Assembly (NCBI RefSeq): GCF_019263705.2
Contig: NZ_JADQDK010000001.1
Span: forward strand, 5,766,001-5,830,000
Length of the DNA stretch: 64,000 nt
From: Pseudonocardia abyssalis
GTDB lineage: Bacteria > Actinomycetota > Actinomycetes > Mycobacteriales > Pseudonocardiaceae
Direction of reading: 5' to 3'
The notes beneath the pieces were generated by a model that worked only from the letters and a program-made list of their open reading frames with translations, was not told the origin of the DNA and made no database searches. Shown here one piece after another: positions 9,196-19,007 of the stretch (positions are counted from its first letter, which is position 1; every line of letters starts with the position of its first letter). Made by a program: the position numbers and the translations under genes.

Positions 9196-10115
9196 ACGCC
9201 GGCCGCGGTGAGACGGGCCAGCTCGTCGGCACCCAGCTCCAGGGTCAGCGCCGGGAGCAGGGCGGTGAGCTGTTCCGGGGTGCGGGCACTCGCGATCGGT
9301 GCGGCGACCGTCGGCTGTGCCGCGAGCCAGGCCAGCGCGACCGCCGCCACCGGCACGTCGTGCGCGACGCCGATCTCGTCGAGCGCGGCGAGTACCGCGG
9401 TGCCGCGGTCGTCGAGGTAGGCCAGCGCCCCCTCGGCCCGGACGCTTGCGACGTCCGGCCCGCCGGTCCGGTACTTGCCGGTGAGGAAACCCTTGGCCAG
9501 CGCGTAGTACGGCAGGCACGCGATCCCCTCGGCGGCCAGCAGCGGGGCCAGCCCGGCTTCGAACTCCGCGCGCTCCATCAGGTTGTAGTGCGGCTGGGCG
9601 GCGACGTAGGACGTGGTACCCGCGGAGAGGTCGAGTGCGCTGCGCAGCCGGTCGGCGGAGAAGTTGGAGGCGCCGATCTCGCGCACCGACCCGATGCGGA
9701 CGAGCGCGTCGAACGCTCCGAGGGTCTCCTCCTGCGGGGTGTCGGGGTCGTCCTTGTGGGCCCAGTACAGGTCGATCCGGTCGGTGCGCAGCCGCCGCAG
9801 CGAGTCCTCGCACGCCGCGCGGATGTTCGCCGCCGACAGGCCCGGGCGGGTCGGGAGCGAGCCCACCTTCGTCGCGATGACGACCTCGTCGCGGTTGCCG
9901 CGCTCGGCCATCCAGTCGCCGATGATCGTCTCGGACTCGCCGCCGGAGTTGCCGGGGACCCGCCACATGTAGGAGTCGGCCGTGTCGATCACGGTGCCGC
10001 CCGCCGCGACGAAGCCGTCGAGCACCGCGAACGACGCTTCCCGGTCGGCCGTCCACCCGAACACGTTCGCGCCCAGGCAGAGCCGGGACACCTCCAGAGA
10101 ACCGATCCTCTCCAT
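9192..10115 (-). CDS. aldo/keto reductase
   Basis: The 307-residue NAD(P)-dependent oxidoreductase has the AKR catalytic tetrad: Asp and Tyr in [10 protein letters not shown], Lys in VIATKVGS and His in LYWAHKDD. It also has the [11 protein letters not shown] strand and a C-terminal cofactor-binding part (ASARTPEQL). It resembles the YajO/oxidoreductase group of AKRs acting on small aldehydes or ketones. It starts 10 nt after the TauE/SafE gene and is probably cotranscribed with it. Confidence 0.9.
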   Translation of the reverse strand: MERIGSLEVSRLCLGANVFGWTADREASFAVLDGFVAAGGTVIDTADSYMWRVPGNSGGESETIIGDWMAERGNRDEVVIATKVGSLPTRPGLSAANIRAACEDSLRRLRTDRIDLYWAHKDDPDTPQEETLGAFDALVRIGSVREIGASNFSADRLRSALDLSAGTTSYVAAQPHYNLMERAEFEAGLAPLLAAEGIACLPYYALAKGFLTGKYRTGGPDVASVRAEGALAYLDDRGTAVLAALDEIGVAHDVPVAAVALAWLAAQPTVAAPIASARTPEQLTALLPALTLELGADELARLTAAGV

Positions 10116-10125
10116 GCCGCCGACG

Positions 10126-10893
10126 CTACGCCGGGCGCAGCAGGTTCACGATCGCCACGACCCCGACGACGACGATCACGCCGCGCAGCACCGGCTGGGG
10201 GAGCCGCCGACCGATCCGGGACCCGATCAGCCCGCCCACCGACGACCCGACGGCGATCAGCCCGACGATCCGCCAGTCGACCCGATCGGGGGCGACGATC
10301 AGGAAGGTGACGGCCGCGACCGCGTTGACGCAGGTCACGAGCCCGTTCTTGAGGGCGTTGAGGCGCTGCAGGGTCTCCGTCATCACCGTGCCCAGCAGCC
10401 CGACGAGCAGGATGCCCTGCGCGCCGCCGAAGTAGCCGCCGTAGACACCGCACGCGGCGGTGGCGACCAGCGCCGCCGGTCCGACGTCGCGCCGCCCGGC
10501 CCGCTCGGGCCGCCGCGCGAGTGCCCGCGCGATCCACGGGTGCACGGCGACCAGCAGCACCGCGAGCCCGATCAGTACCGGCACCACCGCCCGGAACGCC
10601 GTGGCGGGAAGCACGAGCAGCAGCACCGCCCCCGCGGTGCCGCCGACCACCGACATCGACCCGAGCACGAGCAGCCGCCGTCGCTGGTCGGCGAGCTCGC
10701 GACGGTATCCCCACACGCTCGCGGCCCCGCCGGGCACTAGCCCGATGTTGTTGGAGACGTTCGCGAGCACCGGCGGGAAGCCGAGCGCGAGGAGCGTGGG
10801 GAACGTGATCAGCGACCCGGACCCCACAGCGGCGTTGATCGCCCCCGCCGCGGTTCCGGCGAGCAGGATCAGTACGGCGTCGAGCGCGGTCAT
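10126..10893 (-). CDS. TauE/SafE-family membrane permease
   Basis: The 255-residue polytopic membrane protein has about eight hydrophobic segments, in two similar halves. The signature AGAINAAVGSGSLITFPTLLALG is near the N-terminus and GVYGGYFGGAQGILL near the start of the second half. The family exports sulfite or organosulfonates, or acts as an uncharacterised anion permease. ATG at 10893 is preferred over an upstream in-frame ATG because GGGAGGGG, a strong ribosome binding site, ends 7 nt before it. The substrate cannot be read from sequence. Confidence 0.88.
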   Translation of the reverse strand: MTALDAVLILLAGTAAGAINAAVGSGSLITFPTLLALGFPPVLANVSNNIGLVPGGAASVWGYRRELADQRRRLLVLGSMSVVGGTAGAVLLLVLPATAFRAVVPVLIGLAVLLVAVHPWIARALARRPERAGRRDVGPAALVATAACGVYGGYFGGAQGILLVGLLGTVMTETLQRLNALKNGLVTCVNAVAAVTFLIVAPDRVDWRIVGLIAVGSSVGGLIGSRIGRRLPQPVLRGVIVVVGVVAIVNLLRPA

Positions 10894-10975
10894 CGGGCCC
10901 CCTCCCGGCGGGCCCCGGTGCCCGCTCCGGCACCCTCCTCCGCGATCGGCGGGAGCGGTTAGGGCGCACGCCACC

Positions 10976-12565
10976 TCAGGCGGGGTTGAGCCCCGGCCGC
11001 CGGTCCTCCACCACGAACGTCGCGCGCGTCTCGACCGGCGCCCCCGCTTGCTGGACGTAGGGCAGCACGCGGAACTCGGCCGTCAGCTCGTCGGCGGTGA
11101 ACCGGGTGCGGACGTAGCCGCGGCGGTTGTTGAAGAACCGGATGTGCGGGTTGTCGGCGAGCTGCCCCGCGGTCTCCTCGTTCGTCTCCGAGCCGTCGCC
11201 GCCCGAGGTGACCGAGCTCGACACCAGCTCGGTGCCCACCACCGGCGACCCGGGGTCGTCGAAGCGTCGCTTGACGTCGGCGGCCCAGTGCGCGTGCACG
11301 TCCCCGGTGAGGACGACGACGTTGCGCGACCCCGCCTCCACCCACGAGTCGACGACCCGGTCGCGCGATGCGGTGTAGCCGTCCCACGCGTCGGGGTTGA
11401 ACCCCCGCGCCTCGCCGGGTACGTAGTCGACCTGGGAGAAGAACACCTGCTGGCCGAGCACGTCCCAGCGGGCGCGCGACTGCGCGAAGCGGTCCGCGAG
11501 CCATGCCTCCTGCTCGGAACCGGGCAGCGACGCGGCCTCGTCGGACCGCGCGTCGCAGGTGGCCGGGAACGTGTCGTCGCACGGCTGGTCGCTGCGGTAC
11601 TGGCGGGTGTCGAGCATGTGGAACGCGGCGGTGCGACCCCAGCCGACGGTCCGGTAGAGCCGCATGTCGACGCCCGAGGGGCGCTGGGCGGCGCGCAGCG
11701 GCATGTTCTCCCAGTACGCCCGGAACGCCGCGGCCCTCCGGTCGGCGAAGTCGCCGCCCGGAGGGTCGAGCGGCAGCTCGCGCACGTCGTCGGCCCAGTT
11801 GTTCTCGACCTCGTGGTCGTCGAACACGACCAGCCACGGGGCGACGGCGTGCGCGGTCCGCAGGTCGGCGTCGGTCTTGTACTGCGCGTGGCGCTGGCGG
11901 TAGTTCGCGAGCGTCGAGGTCTCCGGGCCGACGTGGTCGCGCACGTTGCCCGGCTCGGTCACGTAGTCGTTCGCGACGTACTCGTAGAGGTAGTCGCCCA
12001 GGTGCAGCACCAGGTCCGGCTCGTCCTCGGCCAGGCGCGCGTAGGCGGTGAAGAATCCGTGCTCGAACTGCGAGCACGAGGTGAAGCACATCGTCAGCGG
12101 GGCCATCGACGACGGCGGCGGCGCGGTGCGGGTGCGCCCGGTCGGGGACACCGCTCCGTCGGCACGGAAGCGGTAGAAGTACTCGCGGCCCGGACGCAGT
12201 CCGGCGAGCTCGACGTGGATGCTGTGCCCCAGCCCCGGACCGGTGGTCTCGACGCCCCGGCGCACGATCCGGCGGAACCGCTCGTCCTCGGCCAGCTCCC
12301 ACTCGACGTCGGTGTGCCGGTCGCCCATCCCGCCGAGGCCGTCCTCGGCCAACGGGTCGACCGCGAGGCGGGTCCAGAGCACGAACCCGTCGGACGCGGG
12401 CTCCCCGGACGCGACGCCGAGGGTGAACGGGTCGCCCCGGCGGGCCGACGCCGCGGCGGGCGCGGCCGTCAGCAGGCCGGTGGGGACGGCCAGCACGGCG
12501 GAGGCGGCGACCCCGGCGAGCAGGACGGATCGGCGGTCGGTGGAGGTGCGCGCGTCGACGGTCAC
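10976..12565 (-). CDS. phoD: PhoD-like alkaline phosphatase, Tat-exported
   Basis: The 529-residue secreted phosphatase has a twin-arginine signal: TDRRSVLLAGVAASAVL followed by an AAPAAASA cleavage region. The mature part has the N-terminal PhoD_N domain (FTLGVASGEPASDGFVLWTR) and the metallophosphoesterase core with LHLGDYLYEY, VFDDHEVENNW, FFSQVDY and VVLTGDVHAHW. PhoD enzymes are Ca2+/Fe3+ phosphodiesterase/phosphomonoesterases that work outside the cell under phosphate limitation. GTG at 12565 gives the complete signal. No Pho-box was identified. Confidence 0.88.
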   Translation of the reverse strand: MTVDARTSTDRRSVLLAGVAASAVLAVPTGLLTAAPAAASARRGDPFTLGVASGEPASDGFVLWTRLAVDPLAEDGLGGMGDRHTDVEWELAEDERFRRIVRRGVETTGPGLGHSIHVELAGLRPGREYFYRFRADGAVSPTGRTRTAPPPSSMAPLTMCFTSCSQFEHGFFTAYARLAEDEPDLVLHLGDYLYEYVANDYVTEPGNVRDHVGPETSTLANYRQRHAQYKTDADLRTAHAVAPWLVVFDDHEVENNWADDVRELPLDPPGGDFADRRAAAFRAYWENMPLRAAQRPSGVDMRLYRTVGWGRTAAFHMLDTRQYRSDQPCDDTFPATCDARSDEAASLPGSEQEAWLADRFAQSRARWDVLGQQVFFSQVDYVPGEARGFNPDAWDGYTASRDRVVDSWVEAGSRNVVVLTGDVHAHWAADVKRRFDDPGSPVVGTELVSSSVTSGGDGSETNEETAGQLADNPHIRFFNNRRGYVRTRFTADELTAEFRVLPYVQQAGAPVETRATFVVEDRRPGLNPA

Positions 12566-12639
12566 GTCCGGCAGCGTGTGTCACCCGGCCGTGCGCGGCG
12601 TGGACCGGAGGGCACGACCCGATGAACGCCGGGCCACCG

Positions 12640-12669
12640 TTGAGGGATTGGCACTCTCATGGGTAGAGT
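12640..12669 (+). promoter_or_regulatory. groES promoter overlapped by CIRCE
   Basis: TTGAGG (12640-12645) and TAGAGT (12664-12669) are spaced by 18 nt and form a vegetative-type promoter. The -10 lies inside the second arm of the CIRCE operator, so a bound repressor would block polymerase. The predicted transcript starts near 12676, giving a leader of about 115 nt. Confidence 0.7.
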
Positions 12670-12674
12670 GCCAA
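12648..12674. promoter_or_regulatory. CIRCE operator (HrcA site)
   Basis: TTGGCACTC, 9 nt, GAGTGCCAA: a perfect 9-9-9 inverted repeat matching the CIRCE consensus TTAGCACTC-N9-GAGTGCTAA at seven of nine positions per arm. It predicts HrcA-type heat-shock repression of groES-groEL. Confidence 0.92.
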
Positions 12675-12792
12675 CGCACGCCGAGATCGACCGTCGGCAC
12701 CCCGGCACCCGCGGCGGCGGGGAGCCCGACCGGTCTCGCGTCGTATCCGATCAGAGCCGATACACGTACACCCCGAAGGGGAGGTCATCGTC

Positions 12793-13083
12793 GTGGCGAA
12801 CATCAAGCCGCTCGAGGACAAGATCGTCGTCCAGGCCAGCGAGGCGGAGACCACGACCGCGTCCGGCATCGTCATCCCGGACACCGCCAAGGAGAAGCCC
12901 CAGGAGGGCAAGGTCCTCGCGGTCGGCCCCGGCCGTATCGACGACAACGGCAACCGCGTCCCGCTGGACGTAGCGGTCGGCGACGTCGTCATCTACTCGA
13001 AGTACGGCGGCACCGAGGTCAAGTACAACGGCGAGGAGTACCTCATCCTCTCCGCGCGCGACGTGCTCGCGGTCGTCAACTGA
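12793..13083 (+). CDS. groES: co-chaperonin GroES
   Basis: The 96-residue GroES caps the GroEL ring in ATP-driven folding. It has the N-terminal [11 protein letters not shown] strand, the mobile loop around [13 protein letters not shown], the [10 protein letters not shown] segment and the C-terminal DVLAVV strand. The GTG at 12793 is preceded by GGGGAGG at good spacing. It is the first gene behind the CIRCE-controlled promoter, and groEL follows 96 nt after its stop. Confidence 0.96.
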   Translation: MANIKPLEDKIVVQASEAETTTASGIVIPDTAKEKPQEGKVLAVGPGRIDDNGNRVPLDVAVGDVVIYSKYGGTEVKYNGEEYLILSARDVLAVVN

Positions 13084-13105
13084 CGCAGTAGTTCTGCAGT
13101 ACCGC

Positions 13106-13144
13106 CGCCCCGGTGGTCCCTCGACCGAGCGGGCCACCGGGGCG
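13106..13144 (+). terminator. hairpin between groES and groEL
   Basis: CGCCCCGGTGG pairs with CCACCGGGGCG (11 bp), with three more G-C pairs across a one-base bulge. It is followed by TCGGCATTTCTT. It could be a partial terminator or an RNA processing/stability element that sets groES above groEL expression. Confidence 0.6.
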
Positions 13145-13158
13145 TCGGCATTTCTTGA

Positions 13159-14805
<1,647 letters not shown>

Positions 14806-14821
14806 CAGTACCCCGCACGAC

Positions 14822-14855
14822 GAACGGGCCACCTCCGGAAGGAGGTGGCCCGTTC
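14822..14855 (+). terminator. intrinsic terminator after groEL
   Basis: GAACGGGCCACCTCC and its exact complement form a 15-bp stem with a GGAA loop, 16 nt after the groEL stop. There is little downstream T (CTGCTT), as usual in this GC range. It could serve the convergent whiB gene as well. Confidence 0.85.
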
Positions 14856-14900
14856 TGCTTCACGGAACCGACGTGGCCTGACGCGACGCCGGACCCGGCG

Positions 14901-15227
14901 TCATCGGGGTGCGTGCACCACCGGTGCGGGATCGGCCATCTTGAGCGTGCGCTCCCGGCCGCGGATGATGTCGTCGCGCTCGGACTCCGAGAGCCCGCCC
15001 CACACGCCGTACGGCTCGTGGACGGTGAGCGCGTGGCGCCGGCACTGTTCGAGGACCGGACAGGTCAGGCACACCTGCTTGGCGCGCACCTCGCGGTTGA
15101 CCCGCGCCGGGCCCCGTTCACCCTCCGGGTGGAAGAAGAAACCGCTGTCCATCCCGCGGCACGATCCGTGCATCTGCCAGTCCCAGATGTCGGTCACCGG
15201 GACCGGGAGCCTTCTGATGTCCGCCAC
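14901..15227 (-). CDS. whiB3: WhiB-family iron-sulfur regulator, WhiB3-like
   Basis: The 108-residue WhiB protein binds a [4Fe-4S] cluster through Cys23, Cys53, Cys56 and Cys62 (HGSCRG, then CLTCPVLEQC) and has the sigma-contact turn GVWGGLSESERD. The run WDWQMHGSCRGMDSGFFFHPEGER closely recalls M. tuberculosis WhiB3, which is also next to groEL1. WhiB3 senses O2/NO and controls redox and lipid metabolism. The GTG start has GAGGAG upstream, and a TTGAAC-N17-TACGAT promoter precedes it. Confidence 0.9.
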   Translation of the reverse strand: MADIRRLPVPVTDIWDWQMHGSCRGMDSGFFFHPEGERGPARVNREVRAKQVCLTCPVLEQCRRHALTVHEPYGVWGGLSESERDDIIRGRERTLKMADPAPVVHAPR

Positions 15228-15272
15228 GACTGCATCTCCTCAACGACGACCGTCTACCAGGTCGGAGTCCCC

Positions 15273-15301
15273 ATCGTAGAACCGCTTCAAACCTTGTTCA
15301 A
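15273..15301 (-). promoter_or_regulatory. whiB promoter
   Basis: On the minus strand TTGAAC (15301-15296) and TACGAT (15278-15273) are separated by exactly 17 nt. This is a near-consensus vegetative promoter about 45 nt upstream of the whiB GTG. Confidence 0.75.
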
Positions 15302-15359
15302 GTATGCGGAGGTAGGGGATGCGGTTGCCCTTCGTGCAGCGGGCCCGCACGATGGTCCA

Positions 15360-16478
15360 ATGCACTCCGAGCCGACGGCGGCCGCACCGGTCCCGCCGCC
15401 GGTCACCGCTGATCAGGACGACCCCCGGGTCGACGAGCCGGCGTCCGCTGTCGCGGCCGAGGTGGACGGGCGGGTGCCGCAGCTCACGGTCGCCGCCGTC
15501 GCCCGCCGGCTCGGTATCGCCCCGTCCACGCTGCGCACCTGGGACCGTCGCTACGGCATCGGCCCCGGCGCGCACGAGCCCGGCCGTCACCGTCGCTACG
15601 CGGCCGACGACGTCGCGCGCCTGGAGCTGATGCAGCATGCGCTGCTGCGCGGGGCGTCACCCGTCGACGCCGCGGAGTACGCCCGCACCGCCCGGCTGCC
15701 CCGCCCCGACGCCGACGGACCCCGGCGGCTGCCGGCCGAGTCCGGGACCCCTCCCGACGCGGACGAGCCCGACGTGGGCGGGCCGCTGCTGCTCGCCGAC
15801 GACACCGGCGACGGTCGGGCCGCCACCCGGGTCCGGGTAGGCGGCCGGGCGCTGCGGCTGCCGGGCGCGGGTCGTAGGGCCCGCGGGCTGGGCCGGGCGG
15901 CGTTGGCCCTCGACGCAGCGGCGATCCGGAAGCTGCTGGAGGAGTCGATCGCGGCGGACGGGGTCGAGGACACCTGGGACGCCGTGGCCCGGCCCGTGCT
16001 GTCCGCGGTGGCCCAGCGGTGGGCCGACACCGGAGCCGGCATCGAGATCGAGCACCTCATCAGCGAGTGCGTGATCGCGGTGTTCGGGCGGCACGCCACC
16101 GAGGCCGCCCCCGCGCGCAATCCCCGGCCGGTGCTGCTCGCCGGGATGCCGGGGGAGTACCACACGCTGCCGCTGACGGCACTCGCCGCGTCGCTGGCCG
16201 ACCGGTACGTGGAGTGCCGGTCGCTGGGCTCCAACCTGCCCTCCGACGCGCTCGTCGCCGCGATCCGACGGACCGCGCCGGCCGCCGTCGTCCTCTGGTC
16301 GCAACTCCCGCAGAGTGCCGACCTGGGGCTGTTGCGGTCGTTGCCCCGCACCCGTCCGCGGTTCCGCACGTACGTCGCCGGGCCGGGCTGGGCCGGGGCG
16401 GAGCTGCCCCCGCGCGTCGGGTCGTTGGTCTCGCTGTCGGACGCGGGTCGACAGCTCGCCGCGGCGGTGCTGATCTGA
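15360..16478 (+). CDS. MerR-type regulator with B12-binding-like domain
   Basis: The 372-residue protein has a MerR helix-turn-helix (LTVAAVARRLGIAPSTLRTWDRRYGIGP, about 47-75) after a disordered N-terminus. An acidic, Pro-rich linker follows (about 110-165). Then comes a helical region (LDAAAIRKLLEESI) and a C-terminal Rossmann-like domain resembling the cobalamin-binding fold of CarH/LitR regulators (VLLAGMPGEYHTLPLTALAASLADR, SLGSNLPSDALVAAIRR). The B12-ligating motif (DxHxxG) is not seen: the loop reads GMPGEYHTL. It may therefore bind another ligand or none. The regulon is unknown. Confidence 0.75.
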   Translation: MHSEPTAAAPVPPPVTADQDDPRVDEPASAVAAEVDGRVPQLTVAAVARRLGIAPSTLRTWDRRYGIGPGAHEPGRHRRYAADDVARLELMQHALLRGASPVDAAEYARTARLPRPDADGPRRLPAESGTPPDADEPDVGGPLLLADDTGDGRAATRVRVGGRALRLPGAGRRARGLGRAALALDAAAIRKLLEESIAADGVEDTWDAVARPVLSAVAQRWADTGAGIEIEHLISECVIAVFGRHATEAAPARNPRPVLLAGMPGEYHTLPLTALAASLADRYVECRSLGSNLPSDALVAAIRRTAPAAVVLWSQLPQSADLGLLRSLPRTRPRFRTYVAGPGWAGAELPPRVGSLVSLSDAGRQLAAAVLI

Positions 16479-17425
16479 CCGCGGCGGCCGGGCTCCGCGA
16501 CGCCGCGTTCGGTGCGTCACCGGGAGCGGCGGTCCGCGTCGGTCCCGGCGCGACGCCCGCCGACCGCTGGTGCGCTGCCGTCGTGCTCGGCGGGCAGGGC
16601 CGCTTCGCCGCGGCCGCGGCGCTGTTGCAGCGACTGCTGGCCGACCCGTGCACGCCGGTCGGGATCGCCTCGCACGCCGCGGTGACGCTCGCCTCGCACC
16701 TGAGGCAGCGGGGTGGCCACGCGCTCGCCCGACCCCTCGACGCGCGCGGACTGCGACTGGCCGCCATCGCGCCGGGCGACCCGCCGTGCCCGGACGGTAC
16801 CGACGCCGCGGCGGCGGGGGTCGACGCGCTGGTCGGGCTCGCCGCCGACGCCCTCGGGGTCGGCGACCCGGTGGCCGACCGCCTGCTCGACGCCGCAGAG
16901 GCGCTGCGGCACCCCTCGTGGCGGACCGCGGTGCGGATCGACTGGGTGCGGGCGGAGTCGGCGCTGTACACGGGCCGGGCGGCGGACGGGGAGGATCCGG
17001 CACGGCGTGCGCTGGACCGGGCCCGGGAGGCGGGCTCGGTGCGGCACGTCGTCAAGTCCCGGCTCGTGCTCGCGGTCGTCCGCGCCGTTGCTCACCCGAA
17101 CGGCGCAGTTCTCACTGAACTGGACGCGGTGGCCGAGGCGGCCGACCGCGCGGGTCTGCTTCCCCTGTCGGTACCCGCCCGATGGGCCGGAGCTGATCTG
17201 TCGGGGGACAACCTGTCGCCGTCCGTGACCAGATCGACACCGAACGCAAACGACGATGCGGTGAATCGATCGCACGAAGCGGCGAACGGCAGGGTGAGCG
17301 GTCCGGCGCGCCGACGACACGCCGCGACACTCACGGCGAGCGTCCTCTACCAGCTCAGTGACCCCGTGGGCAGGGGCCTGACGGGGGAGCCGGTGTCGGG
17401 TGCTGCACGGACCTCAGTAATGTAA
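16475..17425 (+). CDS. conserved actinobacterial protein of unknown function, start uncertain
   Basis: The frame is open well upstream and ends TAA at 17425. The coding-like part begins around LTAAAGLRDAAFGASPG and includes DRWCAAVVLGGQGRFAAAAALLQRLLADP, ALARPLDARGLRLAAI and ALYTGRAADGEDPARRALDRAREAGS. It is Ala-rich and helical, TPR-like in character. It resembles the Rv3415c-type protein found at this position beside whiB3/sigD. No ATG, GTG or TTG suits the full N-terminus. CTG at 16475 would overlap the previous stop as CTGA, parallel to the GTGA and ATGA junctions elsewhere here. The next usual start is GTG at 16583. The function is unknown. Confidence 0.65.
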   Translation: MTAAAGLRDAAFGASPGAAVRVGPGATPADRWCAAVVLGGQGRFAAAAALLQRLLADPCTPVGIASHAAVTLASHLRQRGGHALARPLDARGLRLAAIAPGDPPCPDGTDAAAAGVDALVGLAADALGVGDPVADRLLDAAEALRHPSWRTAVRIDWVRAESALYTGRAADGEDPARRALDRAREAGSVRHVVKSRLVLAVVRAVAHPNGAVLTELDAVAEAADRAGLLPLSVPARWAGADLSGDNLSPSVTRSTPNANDDAVNRSHEAANGRVSGPARRRHAATLTASVLYQLSDPVGRGLTGEPVSGAARTSVM

Positions 17426-17430
17426 TTACT
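17416..17430. promoter_or_regulatory. AT-rich inverted repeat over the stop codon
   Basis: AGTAAT-GTA-ATTACT is a perfect 6-3-6 inverted repeat in sequence otherwise very rich in GC. It contains the TAA stop of the preceding gene. It may be an operator for the bldM-type gene downstream. Confidence 0.35.
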
Positions 17431-17545
17431 CCATTCGGAACTTCGTCACCCACATGACGAGTGCCACTCGGCGCAACCCGCCCGAATGGAGGGCACAAAA
17501 GGGCCCTGATCGTGTCAAGGTGGAGCGGTCACCCGCCGATGCGTG

Positions 17546-17561
17546 GGGTGACACATCACCC
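17546..17561. promoter_or_regulatory. dyad upstream of the bldM-type gene
   Basis: GGGTGA-CACA-TCACCC is a perfect 6-4-6 inverted repeat ending 30 nt before the GTG start. A direct repeat GCTGCAGGAA (x2) follows. It is a candidate autoregulatory or partner-regulator operator. Confidence 0.4.
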
Positions 17562-17591
17562 GGCTGCAGGAAGCTGCAGGAAGGAATCGTC

Positions 17592-18188
17592 GTGACGACG
17601 GTACTCATCTGCGACGATCGTCGTAGCGTCCGCGAAGGCCTGACCCGCGTGATGTCCGCGGTGCCGGGGGTGCACCGGATCGATTGCGTTGCGCACGGGG
17701 ACGAGTTGCTGGCCCGGTTCTCCCGGCAGCCGGTCGACGTTGTCCTGGTAGGCACCCAGCGTGCGGTGCCCACCGGGGTGGAGGCGACGCGACGTCTGGT
17801 CGCCGCACACCCCCAGGCCAACGTCATCGTGTTCGGAGCCCCCGACGATGCGGGCAGCATCGCCGCGGCCATCGCGGGCGGCGCGCGCGGTTACCTGCGC
17901 TGGGACGCCTCGCGTCCCGAGCTGGTGGCCGCACTCGCCCACACTCTGGCGAGCACGGCCGTGCCCACGCCGAGGGCCCCGACGGACCCCGGCGTGCAGC
18001 TCACGGAGCGCGAGCTCCAGGTGTTGCGGGGCATGAGCCAGGGCAAGAGCAACGGCCAGATCGGGCGCGAGCTCTATCTGTCCGAGGACACGGTCAAGAC
18101 CCACGCCCGCCGGCTGTTCCGCAAGCTCGGCGTGCGTGACCGGGCCCAGGCCGTCGCGCACGGCTTCCGTCGCGGTCTGGTCTCCTAG
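17592..18188 (+). CDS. bldM: BldM-type atypical response regulator
   Basis: This 198-residue orphan regulator has an N-terminal receiver-like domain and a C-terminal LuxR helix-turn-helix (LTERELQVLRGMSQGKSNGQIGRELYLSEDTVKTHARRLF). The end DRAQAVAHGFRRGLV and the place next to sigD and guaB match Streptomyces BldM, which activates sporulation genes alone or with WhiI. The receiver is degenerate. The acidic pair Asp8/Asp9 remains, but position 54, the phospho-acceptor Asp of BldM, is Gly (VVLVGTQRAV), and the switch Lys is absent (GYLRWDAS). Control by phosphorylation is therefore unlikely. SD GGAAGGAA precedes the GTG. Confidence 0.82.
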   Translation: MTTVLICDDRRSVREGLTRVMSAVPGVHRIDCVAHGDELLARFSRQPVDVVLVGTQRAVPTGVEATRRLVAAHPQANVIVFGAPDDAGSIAAAIAGGARGYLRWDASRPELVAALAHTLASTAVPTPRAPTDPGVQLTERELQVLRGMSQGKSNGQIGRELYLSEDTVKTHARRLFRKLGVRDRAQAVAHGFRRGLVS

Positions 18189-18204
18189 CTCCACCAGCAC
18201 GTCC

Positions 18205-18239
18205 GGGTGCGTGGCCGCCGTATCGGCGGCCACGCACCC
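18205..18239 (+). terminator. intrinsic terminator after the bldM-type gene
   Basis: A perfect 16-bp stem, GGGTGCGTGGCCGCCG with its complement, and a TAT loop begins 17 nt after the stop. The remaining 200 nt up to sigD hold a possible -10 TACGGT at 18339-18344; I see no gene there. Confidence 0.88.
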
Positions 18240-18440
18240 GTTTGCATGTCCGGCCCGTGTCGACATCCGGGCAACCCTTCTCCGCTCCCGTGCGTCCCCC
18301 TGTCGAGGTACCCGCTCCAGCGGTCTCCGGCTCTTCGCTACGGTGGACCGCACTGAGGACACGGTTGAACACTCTCCGTGGTCGCCCTCACGAACGGATG
18401 AGATCGAAGATGCTGCGTAACACCCGGACGACACAGTGCG

Positions 18441-19007
18441 ATGAGTGAGACGACAGACGTTCCCGACGAACTCGTCACCCGCGCCATGGCGGGCGATCGA
18501 GTCGCCGTCGGGCACGTGCTCGCCATCATCCGGCCCTTGGTCGTGCGCTACTGCCGTGCGCGCCTGGGTCGGGAGCGTTCGTTCGCCTCGGCGGACGACG
18601 TCGCACAGGAGGTGTGTGTGGCCGTGCTGACGGCCTTGCCCGGGTACCGGGTCCAGGGGCGCCCCTTCCTCGCGTTCGTCTACGGCATCGCGTCACACAA
18701 GGTGATCGATGCCCACCGCGCCTCGACCCGCAACAAGTCCGATCCCTTCGCGGATCTCCCGGACTCGGTCGAGACCGCCGACGGACCGGAGCAGCGCGCC
18801 CTGCGCGTGGAGCTCTCCGGCGAGATGGCGCGGCTCCTCGAACAGCTCCCGGAGAAGCAGCGGGAGATCCTGGTGCTGCGCGTGGTGGTGGGTCTGTCGG
18901 CCGAGGAGACGGCCGAGGCCGTCGGTTCCACGCCCGGAGCGGTCCGGGTGGCACAGCACCGGGCCCTGGCCCGGCTCCGCAAGTCGATGCCCGAGGAGGT
19001 GGTCTAG
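18441..19007 (+). CDS. sigD: ECF-type RNA polymerase sigma factor SigD
   Basis: The 188-residue sigma-70 factor has region 2 (LVVRYCRARLG, DDVAQEVCVAVLTALPGYR, FLAFVYGIASHKVIDAHR) and region 4 (LPEKQREILVLRVVVGLSAEETAEAVGSTPGAVRVAQHRALARLR). It belongs to the SigD/ShbA group. In mycobacteria SigD serves ribosomal and stationary-phase genes, and in streptomycetes ShbA drives the principal sigma gene hrdB. The anti-sigma gene starts directly after its stop, and the neighbourhood (groEL1, whiB3, guaB) is the conserved sigD locus. Confidence 0.92.
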   Translation: MSETTDVPDELVTRAMAGDRVAVGHVLAIIRPLVVRYCRARLGRERSFASADDVAQEVCVAVLTALPGYRVQGRPFLAFVYGIASHKVIDAHRASTRNKSDPFADLPDSVETADGPEQRALRVELSGEMARLLEQLPEKQREILVLRVVVGLSAEETAEAVGSTPGAVRVAQHRALARLRKSMPEEVV

